Below are positions 28,088 through 35,800 of a DNA stretch of 36,814 bases, in pieces. The DNA is from an uncultured Bacteroidota bacterium (lineage in GTDB: Bacteria; Bacteroidota; Bacteroidia; B-17B0; Aurantibacillaceae): positions 1 to 36,814 of the forward strand of contig CAILKE010000007.1 in assembly GCA_903834765.1 (NCBI GenBank), written 5' to 3'. The position numbers were made by a program, and so were the translations under genes. Position 1 is the first letter of the stretch. Every line of letters starts with the position of its first letter. The notes under the pieces were generated by a model, which was not told the DNA's origin, ran no database searches, and worked only from the letters and a program-made list of their open reading frames with translations.

Positions 28088-28243
28088 ATCCTGAAACAAG
28101 TTCAGGATGAACGTAAAATTAAATGTCAGTTCAAGTATTTTTTGCCTGCCTCTTGCAATCACGCTATAGTGTGAATATCGAGAGCCTTTCTTACAATGAC
28201 TTCTCGATATGCGCTTGAAAAAAGACTCAAGCGCTACTCGAAG
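28088..28243. repeat. Palindrome-rich intergenic element (REP-like)
   Basis: Three inverted repeats sit in the gap between dnaK and the CHAT gene: ATCCTGAA/TTCAGGAT (28088-28095, 28101-28108), ATATCGAGA/TCTCGATAT (28175-28183, 28202-28210), and an imperfect stem with core GCGCTTGA/TCAAGCGC (28211-28218, 28227-28234) extended by CTTCTCGA/CTCGAAG. The wording (CTGAAACAAGTTCAGGATGA and CTACTCGAAGTGACA) is like short dispersed intergenic repeats I recall from Bacteroidota genomes. No open frame is present. Confidence 0.6.
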
Positions 28244-28261
28244 TGACAGTTTAAAAATGAA

Positions 28262-30577
28262 TTATGAAAGTGGCTTATGAGTGCTTTTAAACTTTCGTTT
28301 TTTAAATATTACAAGCAGCATTATAACACAAACAGTTATTATTAAAATTGCTAAATATAAATAAATGTGTGTTGCATCTTTTTTACTTAAATAAAAATCG
28401 CTACCATAATATACATAAGCTCCCCACATAGATGGTGAATAGTTTTGTTTTGCAAAATAAAGTTTTGTTTCATATAATGCATCTGATGAAGCTAATCCTT
28501 GAGCCATAAAAGAATAAAATTTTTCTAAAAATTCAGCATTTTCTTTGTCGTCAATAGGCCACAAACTGCTTATAACAGCGCTTGCATGCTGGTTCATTAA
28601 TTGGTGCGGTAGGCTGTTAGTTTTATCATAACATTCTTGCTTACCCAAATTGCTACTGCAAGCATTTAATAAATAAGAGCTTCCATCCAAATTATTTTTT
28701 AAAACAGTGCTACTACTAATGTAGGCACTATCACTTAATATTAAGAACTGCTCTGTTGAATTGTTATTGGTTTTTGCATGACCTAAAAATTGCATTAATT
28801 TATTTTTTTCAAAAAATGGCGACACATTGGATGTATTTATTTTAGTGATATTAAAAAATCCATAGAGCTTATCTATTAATTTATCACTCGAATGTAATTG
28901 CGAATAATAATTCGAATTATACTCTGGCATCAATACATTTAGTTGATTGTAAGTTAACACTTTGTCGAATGACTGCATTAAATTTTCAGCACTGATAGTA
29001 TAAGTAAATTTATATTTTCTAATTAAGGCCGTCTTTAAAATAGAATTTTTAGTACATGAATCTGTTTGTAATAAGTCGAAATTTAGCCCGTTCCAATTCA
29101 TATCCGGTACAACTACTACATCAGTGATTTTATTTTTTTGAAGCATCGAATCAATTTTTGTAAAAAATAAATCATATAATTCAAATGTTTGTTTTTTAAA
29201 ACGTTTCATATCATTTTTTAATAAATATGAATTTATAACATTGTTTATAGGAAAATACCTTGCTATTTTTCTATTTTTATTATTCGAGCATTCAACTAGC
29301 ATGTTAGTATTTGGCAATGATACAATTGCAATTAAAATATCGGGCCCGCTTGTTACAAAATAGTTGATAGTTGCACAATTTTTTTTCTGACAAATTTTCG
29401 AAATGCTATTTAACTTTTTGGTATTATTAGCTACGCTAAAATCACAATTAGTATTTTTTTCGGTTCTTTTATTTTTTATGAATTCGATTAATCCATAGCA
29501 ATGAGCAATATATATGTTATTATTTGTGGCTTTGTATAATAGGAAATATATTAATATCAACTTTTGGTATGGATTAACGGAATATTGATCATCCATACTT
29601 TTGATGTTGTTTTCTTTAATTTTTTCTAAATATTTTTCCCAGGCAGGTATACTTTGCAATAATGTTTTTTCTGCTGCATAAATAAATTTGATACTATCAG
29701 TTTTATCAAATAAATTGATATAAACTGAAGCTTGCCAAGAGCATATACCCGAATATTCTGAATTCGCTGGTCGTTTCGTTGCACATTGAAGGGCATTTTT
29801 TGCTTTCTCTGCCAATGCTATGGCCTCACGATTATGCCCTATATAGCGTTCTGCTAGCAACCACATTTTGTAAATAGAGGCATGTAAAATACTTTTTTTG
29901 TTGGGATAAATTGTTGTTGCTAATTTTTCGGCAACAGTTGAGTAGCTTATACATTTTTTATAGAATGCTAATACTTTTTTGTCTTTCCATTTTTCTTCTG
30001 AATCAACATTAATACAATCAGTTAAAAATGTAGCGTAACGTTTGTAATGCAAGGCTTTTAAAAATGTGTTATTGCTGTATGCAATAGCCGAATCAAGCAA
30101 ATGCACATCGGCATATAATGTATTGCGAGCGGCATTTCCTAAATAACTATAATAACGTGCGAGCTGCGTGCTATCCTGATTTTTTTTGCAGACTCGTTTA
30201 AAAACTCCTGTTGCTTTAATATAATAATAGTTTGTAGAATCATTCATCAAATATAAAAGCGTATAGTGCGCCACGCGCGCATAATATAGAGCGCTATCTA
30301 ACGAGGTGCTATTTGTTGTTTCAAATAATAGGTGCAAATAATTTAAATTATTTTTAAAGTCGTTATTCTCTAAACTATATTCGGCCATAAAATCATACGC
30401 ATGACCTAATTCTTTTTTAGAAACAATTCCTTTTTTTTCGATGGTTTTTTTTGCCAGTAAAAAAGCACTATCTGTTTTACCACTCCAATGCAATTTAAGC
30501 GGTATGCCTTGAGAAATGCATATTGTGCTATGGAAACATGAAATGATTAACAGTAGGCTTACAGTATATTTAAACAT
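28262..30577 (-). CDS. CHAT-domain (caspase-like) protein with helical N-terminal region and C-terminal membrane anchor
   Basis: The 771-residue product begins with a signal peptide (YTVSLLLIISCFHSTICISQ), continues with an alpha-helical, probably TPR-type region (about 30-400), then a CHAT peptidase domain (about 430-735), and ends with one membrane helix (about 738-758, IYLYLAILIITVCVIMLLVI) and a basic tail FKKRKFKS. The CHAT catalytic pair is visible: His600 in FLGHAKTN and Cys640 in YLLNACSSNLG, followed by the usual AVISSLWPIDD and the closing W-G-A-Y strand. Topology predicts a protease in the periplasm tethered to the inner membrane. It is the third gene of the sigma/TPR/CHAT operon, 43 nt after the TPR gene. 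CHAT enzymes are clan CD cysteine proteases; the substrate here is unknown, and the membrane TPR protein is one guess. Confidence 0.88.
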   Translation of the reverse strand: MFKYTVSLLLIISCFHSTICISQGIPLKLHWSGKTDSAFLLAKKTIEKKGIVSKKELGHAYDFMAEYSLENNDFKNNLNYLHLLFETTNSTSLDSALYYARVAHYTLLYLMNDSTNYYYIKATGVFKRVCKKNQDSTQLARYYSYLGNAARNTLYADVHLLDSAIAYSNNTFLKALHYKRYATFLTDCINVDSEEKWKDKKVLAFYKKCISYSTVAEKLATTIYPNKKSILHASIYKMWLLAERYIGHNREAIALAEKAKNALQCATKRPANSEYSGICSWQASVYINLFDKTDSIKFIYAAEKTLLQSIPAWEKYLEKIKENNIKSMDDQYSVNPYQKLILIYFLLYKATNNNIYIAHCYGLIEFIKNKRTEKNTNCDFSVANNTKKLNSISKICQKKNCATINYFVTSGPDILIAIVSLPNTNMLVECSNNKNRKIARYFPINNVINSYLLKNDMKRFKKQTFELYDLFFTKIDSMLQKNKITDVVVVPDMNWNGLNFDLLQTDSCTKNSILKTALIRKYKFTYTISAENLMQSFDKVLTYNQLNVLMPEYNSNYYSQLHSSDKLIDKLYGFFNITKINTSNVSPFFEKNKLMQFLGHAKTNNNSTEQFLILSDSAYISSSTVLKNNLDGSSYLLNACSSNLGKQECYDKTNSLPHQLMNQHASAVISSLWPIDDKENAEFLEKFYSFMAQGLASSDALYETKLYFAKQNYSPSMWGAYVYYGSDFYLSKKDATHIYLYLAILIITVCVIMLLVIFKKRKFKSTHKPLS

Positions 30578-30620
30578 AAAATATCTTGGGCAAATAAAAT
30601 CATTTAATATTTTTTAATAG

Positions 30621-31334
30621 CTATTGATGTGAGTAGTTTTCGAAATCTTTTAAAATTAGCTTCCTTTTAATTTCCAAATTAATTTGATTAAAAGTACGCT
30701 TACTTAATATTTTATATCCTTCATCTTGTTTGTTATTATATAAATAACACAAGGCTAAATAAAAATACGATTTATTTTTATATACCGATAAGTTAGATAA
30801 TGCTTTTAAATAATGAGTAGCGCTATCCAACTGATTTATTTTTATGTAACAAATACCTGCATAATACTGAGCTGTATCATTTTCGCTAACATTTAAAAAT
30901 TTATTAATGGCTGCATCATAATGTTCACTTTTATAATAACTCATGCCATTGTTTAATGCCATGCTATTATTGGCGGGTCCCATCCAAACTTTAAAACCGG
31001 CATCTTCTATCCAATAATTAGTAATAGTGGATGATTTATCAGATAAAGTAAATTTTACTAAAAGCCCTAAGGAAATTATTAATACTATGCCGGCAGCAAT
31101 TTTATAATAAGTAATAAGAGGTGTTTGTTTTTTAGTTTTAAAATCCAACAATGGTGGTTCGGTAAATTGTTTTAATAATTGTATATTATACTTATTGTTT
31201 TCTAAAAACAATTTCAATCCCGCTAATGCTTCATCATCAAATTGATTATTTTTTATGTAATCACAAAAATAAGTTTGATGGCTTAGTAAACCATTCAACA
31301 CTTCGGTATAGGTATGTTTTTGTTTTGGGTCCAT
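30621..31334 (-). CDS. Single-pass membrane TPR protein, anti-sigma-like
   Basis: With the ATG at 31334 the product has 237 residues; the preceding sigma gene ends in TAATG, sharing one A with this start, a layout typical of translational coupling. An ATG at 31352 would add six residues and is possible. Residues 1-75 are soluble and would be cytoplasmic, 77-98 form one membrane helix (YKIAAGIVLIISLGLLVKF), and about 120-230 are TPR-like helices (NNGMSYYKSEHYDAAINKFL, YYAGICYIKINQLDSATHYL) on the periplasmic side. The layout of short cytoplasmic part, one helix and outer sensor domain, next to an ECF sigma gene, is that of membrane anti-sigma factors, but no known anti-sigma motif is seen, so the role is inferred. 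Confidence 0.8.
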   Translation of the reverse strand: MDPKQKHTYTEVLNGLLSHQTYFCDYIKNNQFDDEALAGLKLFLENNKYNIQLLKQFTEPPLLDFKTKKQTPLITYYKIAAGIVLIISLGLLVKFTLSDKSSTITNYWIEDAGFKVWMGPANNSMALNNGMSYYKSEHYDAAINKFLNVSENDTAQYYAGICYIKINQLDSATHYLKALSNLSVYKNKSYFYLALCYLYNNKQDEGYKILSKRTFNQINLEIKRKLILKDFENYSHQ

Positions 31335-31894
31335 TACATAAAAAGTTGCCATAATTTTTTAATACGTTGTTTGGCATTATGCAACGTATTACGAACGGTA
31401 TTATAACTAATATTTAATTGAACAGCAATTTCTTCATTTTTATAACCTTGCAAATGCAGTTCAATCATTTCTCTTTCACGCTTAGGTAAATTATTTAATA
31501 AGTGTTTAATAGCTTCTAATTCAAAACGAATAAAAGCAGCGTTTGTACTATTAAATGAAATTAAAGTTACTAAATGTTTTTTTATTTCATCCTGCAACTT
31601 GTTTGTTTTTAATCCATCTAAACATTTATTTTTTACTATAGTAACTAAAAATGGATAAATACCTTTTTGAGGATGAAGTATTATTTGCTGGCGTTTTTGA
31701 GCATTAAGCTGTAAGAGTTTCTCGAAAACAGCGCCTACTATATCTCTGCTTTTTTCAGTGTCAGTAGTGTATTTATAGGCAATCATCACCAACGATTGAT
31801 AATGGTGTATATACAATTTACCAAGAGAGTCGTTATTACCATTTAGGTAATTACAACTCAACTCATACTCGCTAATATGATTATTGTTTTCCAA
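31334..31894 (-). CDS. ECF-type sigma-70 family RNA polymerase sigma factor
   Basis: The 186-residue product has sigma region 2 (LGKLYIHHYQSLVMIAYKYT, then a DIVGAVFEKLL segment and the FLVTIVKNKCLDGLK helix) and region 4 (LPKREREMIELHLQGYKNEE, then LNISYNTVRNTLHNAKQRIK). Regions 1 and 3 are missing, as in ECF factors. The first usable start is TTG at 31894; an in-frame stop lies about 30 nt upstream and there is no ATG in between. It heads the operon with the membrane TPR and CHAT genes and would direct RNA polymerase to a regulon, perhaps including its own operon. ECF sigma genes followed by FecR and SusC/D genes are common in Bacteroidota, but that arrangement is absent here. Confidence 0.93.
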   Translation of the reverse strand: MENNNHISEYELSCNYLNGNNDSLGKLYIHHYQSLVMIAYKYTTDTEKSRDIVGAVFEKLLQLNAQKRQQIILHPQKGIYPFLVTIVKNKCLDGLKTNKLQDEIKKHLVTLISFNSTNAAFIRFELEAIKHLLNNLPKREREMIELHLQGYKNEEIAVQLNISYNTVRNTLHNAKQRIKKLWQLFM

Positions 31895-31901
31895 AGCTGC
31901 G

Positions 31902-31937
31902 CAAAAATAAAAAAATATTACTGCTTATTAGTACAAA
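31902..31937 (-). promoter_or_regulatory. Candidate promoter of the sigma/TPR/CHAT operon
   Basis: On the minus strand TTTG (31934-31937), 24 nt, then TATTTTTG (31902-31909), an exact TAnnTTTG match. The spacing is slightly long, and the -7 box ends only 7 nt before the TTG start, which would give a nearly leaderless mRNA. Confidence 0.4.
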
Positions 31938-31978
31938 GTAAAATATTAATCGTTTTACCTATACTGCAACCCCATTTC

Positions 31979-32227
31979 ATGCGCAGGTATTTATTTTGTA
32001 AAGTGGATGTAAGAAAGATTATTCATATTAATAAACTCATTAAGGCACAACGCACAGGCTCACCAAAAGCATTGAGCACGCAATTGGGTATAAGTGAGCG
32101 CACAGCTCATAATTATTTAAGCTTTATGCGTAAAGAATTGAAAGCTCCTATAAAATGGAACTCCTATAAAAACACGTATATATACGAAAACAATGGCGAA
32201 TTTAAATTTGAATGGCAACCGCATTAA
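31979..32227 (+). CDS. Small helix-turn-helix protein
   Basis: An 82-residue product from ATG 31979; the same frame is open back to 31877 but that would overlap the sigma gene and its promoter. The core (HINKLIKAQRTGSPKALSTQ, then LGISERTAHNYLSFMRKELK) is a helix-turn-helix of the kind at the start of DeoR/BirA-type regulators, followed by a wing-like APIKWNSYKNTYIYEN strand pair. I recall similar stand-alone small HTH proteins from Bacteroidota, without an experimentally known role. It is divergent from the sigma operon (84 bp) and upstream of the trypco2 gene, so it may act on either promoter. Confidence 0.72.
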   Translation: MRRYLFCKVDVRKIIHINKLIKAQRTGSPKALSTQLGISERTAHNYLSFMRKELKAPIKWNSYKNTYIYENNGEFKFEWQPH

Positions 32228-32497
32228 AAAGAATAAACGCCGACTGTAAAAAAATGTATTAGTGTTTCAATTTTTTTTATTTCCAATATATGGAAATAAT
32301 GTTGCGATAAACGAAATAAACACAAACTGCAACCTCAATGCGGTACAATGATTTTACTTTGACATATTAATAAACCTTTTTTTTGTTAAAGGTTAAAATA
32401 ACAAAGGCGATACAGGTATCGAAGAATTTAAGTAATCTAAAAGATAAAAACACTAATTAGGTTCGGGAAAATCATTAAAGCACTTTAAAACAAAAAT
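32228..32497. promoter_or_regulatory. Intergenic region with three inverted repeats upstream of the trypco2 gene
   Basis: This 270-bp gap holds TATTTCCA/TGGAAATA (32278-32285, 32291-32298, 5-bp spacer), AACCTTT/AAAGGTT (32373-32379, 32388-32394) and the tight palindrome CGATAC-AG-GTATCG (32408-32421). The first and third look like dimer operators; the second may be a hairpin. No exact TAnnTTTG box and no reading frame were found. Confidence 0.45.
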
Positions 32498-32791
32498 ATG
32501 GAAATAAAAAAATTTATAGCTGACATACTTGATGAATTGCAAGACCTAAAGGATAATGCAAATAAAAAAAGATACAACATTAAAGAATTAGAATTTGAAT
32601 TAAATTTTGTTGCAAAAAAATCAGGGACATTAAGAGCTGGATCTGCACTTTGGGATGTTCTTGTACCTGTTACTGCTGAAGGCAATTACTCTAAAGACCA
32701 AATACAAAAAGTGAAAATCACACTAATTCCAAAAAATGAAAGTAAAAACAACCCTTCAATGAAAATTCCTCTTATAAAAAATAACCTCTAA
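32498..32791 (+). CDS. Trypsin-co-occurring domain 2 (trypco2) protein
   Basis: The 97-residue product starts with an amphipathic helix (MEIKKFIADILDELQDL), then a strand pair (IKELEFELNFVAKKSG), a central W-D-V-L-V-P segment and the final EGNYSKDQIQKVKITLIPK. This helix plus EFE-type strand, central hydrophobic strand and S-x-x-Q-x-x-KV-x-LTP ending is how I recognise trypco2, a small domain named for its association with trypsin-like or caspase-like proteases and predicted conflict systems. Here a caspase-like CHAT gene is 1.9 kb away on the opposite strand. No signal peptide, so it should be cytoplasmic. It is followed after only 11 nt by the giant secreted protein gene and is likely co-transcribed with it. 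The identification is by eye and was not tested. Confidence 0.75.
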   Translation: MEIKKFIADILDELQDLKDNANKKRYNIKELEFELNFVAKKSGTLRAGSALWDVLVPVTAEGNYSKDQIQKVKITLIPKNESKNNPSMKIPLIKNNL

Positions 32792-32802
32792 ACCAAACAA
32801 CC

Positions 32803-35800
32803 ATGAAAAAAATTCTATCTCTCATAATCTTTGCATATTGTATTCAAAACTATTTGGTAGGGCAAACGCTTATTACCAATGGCGCTAATTTTGGGATTAG
32901 TTGTACAAATTCAAAATATAATTTGAGTGCACCTAATGGTGCCATACCATGTTCTACTATGAATGCTGTACAAACATCTATTTTATTTGATGGTGATTGC
33001 GCTTCTAATATAATGTTTAACTGCGCAAGTTGCTCAAGTTCAAGTGTTAATTCTGAAATAATTTTTGATACAAAAAGAAGTGTTCAATTAGCCAAAATTA
33101 TTCTAAAAGGAGGAAGACCAAGTTTGGGATCTGCTACACCTGTTCAATTATTTACATCTTCCTCTCAATTTGGACCTTGGACTCAAATAGGAATAACATT
33201 CAACCAGAATGTACCTGCTGTCGTTTGTGCAATAAATACTAGAGAAATTACCTATACTATATCAAACCCTAAAGTTTCACAATTTTGGAAATTTACAATC
33301 GCTGGAAATCCAGGTGGTTGCGCATTAGGATTTGATTATAATTTTACTTTAGAAATAGCACTCTATGAACTACCATTAATAACAACAAGTGTTGCAAATC
33401 CTTTAATAAATGGGGGATGCACTATCTTAACAGCAAATACGCCCGGTGAAACCTATCAATGGTCAACAGGTGCTACCACACAAACTATTAGTGTGTGCAA
33501 TTCGGGTGTTTATACTTGCACCGTAACCAATACCAGTTTTACGGGTAATCAAGATCATGTGGCCTCTATTGCGGTAACTACCTTGGGTCAACAAGATAAT
33601 TTACCAGGGCCTAATGGCGAGGTGTATGCCATTTACAAAAATGGAAATAATGTATATATAGGTGGAGATTTTAATGCCGTTGGCCCTATTACAGGTAGTG
33701 GTGCACAAATAGATACTACTACGGCTATAGCCAATACGAGTTTGCCACGTGTAGATGGTACTATTAATACAACGATTAGCGATGGCGCTGGTGGTTGGTT
33801 TATTGGTGGTACATTTACCAGAGTTGGTAATTATGTAATTAATAATTTAGCCCATATAAACCCTAACAATACGGTTGATGTAGGTTTTAAACCTGAACCA
33901 AATGGTGCTGTGTTTACTTTAAAATTAGACAATGCGGTATTATATATTGGTGGTGCTTTTACTACCGTAAAAGGTTTAGCTAATAATTACATTGCCAAAT
34001 TAAATAAAATAAATGGCTCGCCTGTTTTTTGGAACGCCAATGCCAATGGCATTGTTAGGTCTATTGCCCAATATGCAGACCAAGTAATTGTTGGTGGAGA
34101 TTTTACGTCATTAGGTGGTGGCGCGCGTAATTATTTAGGAGCTGTAGATAGTATTTTTGTACAATTAAATGCGTGGAATCCTAACCCTAATGCGGCTGTT
34201 TATAAAGTATATGTAAATGGCACAAAATTATATGCTGGTGGCGATTTTACAACTATTGGCGGAGTGAGCAAACAATATGGTTGTGGCTTTACCTTACCTG
34301 CTTTTACTACAGATGGTTATAATATGGGAGCTAATAGCAGAATACACGATTTTGTATTAAATAATAATATATTGTATGCAGCTGGTACTTTTACGCTTAT
34401 TGGTGGTGCAGCTCGTAATTATGTAGCAGGTATGAACTACCTTAATGCATTAGCTAATACCTTTAATGCAACTGCAGATGGCATTGTGTATTCATTGGCA
34501 ATATCAAGTAATAAATTAATGGTTGGGGGTGCGTTTTCAAATATAGGTGGCGCAGCGCGCAACCGCATAGCCACATTAAGTTTAACAAGTGGCACTGCTA
34601 CTGCATGGAATCCTAATGTGATAGGATTAAAAGGTACAACTTCGGTAGTTAACTCAATTGCAACTAATAGTAACAATATATATGCAGGCGGCTATTTTTA
34701 TAGTGTAGGAGCTAGCACCCGAAATAATATTGCATCTTTAGATGCTACAACGGGTTTACTTACAGCCTGGAACCCAAATGCAAACAGTATAGTAAGAGCT
34801 ATTTATGCCGATAATACCAATGTGTATTTAGGCGGAGATTTTACAACAGTAAACGGTAGTATTTTAAAAAACAGAATTGCGCAAATTAATGCAACTACAG
34901 GTACAGCAACCGGTTGGAACCCTAATGCCGACGGGGCAGTTAATGCATTAACGGCAAAGGGCACAACCCTTTTTGTTGGTGGTGCATTTGCAAATATTGG
35001 CGGTGGAGCCAGAGCAAAAATTGCTTCCTTAAGTACTTCAAGTGGTGGAGCTACCGCGTTTAATCCAACTGCTAATGGCGATGTCAATGCCTTATCTATT
35101 GGTGGAGATACGTTATATGTAGGAGGTGCTTTTACAACAATAGGTGGGCAAACTCGAAATAGAGTAGCGGCTTATGGTATTACCTCAAGCGCGTTATTGG
35201 CTACAAACCCTAATGCTAACAATACCGTTAATGCGCTTTCTTTTGCAAATAATAAATTATACATAGCCGGTACATTTACAAATATTGCTGCTGCTAATAG
35301 AACTTATTTAGCGGAGTATGATGTAGTAGGTAATGCATTAACTAGTTTAGATGCTTCCTTTGTTACATCATCAGGTATTAACGCGTTGTTTTCATCTGAT
35401 GTTTCTTTGTATCAAGGTGGTGGTTACAACTTTGCCAATCAAGGGCAGCCAATCAATAATTTATCAGCCATTAATACGGCAAGTGCTGCAGTTGGCTATT
35501 GGCAGCCGCAACCTGATGATATTATTAGAACTATTTTTGCAGCTACTGATAAAGTTTATGTGGGTGGCAGATTTAAAACGATTACCAGTCGTTACCAACC
35601 TTATTTTGCAAGCACGGATTTGTTTGTTAGTTCAAACAGTAAACCAATCTTAACATCATTATCTTCAAACACAATATGCGTAGGAGATACTATTAAAGTA
35701 AATGGTTCTGGTTTTATAGGCGTTTCAGCTGTTAAAATTGGAACAACAGTAATGACGTATAGCGTTATTTCAAGTAACTTAATAAAGGTTTTTACAACAA

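Noticed and set aside
34437-35087. Two minus-strand frames inside the propeller gene
   Set aside because: Mirror translations of the propeller repeats; the plus strand is open throughout with regular motifs.
35351-35653. 100-codon plus-strand frame in another phase of the giant gene
   Set aside because: Overlaps the propeller and TIG-like coding frame and has no recognisable features.
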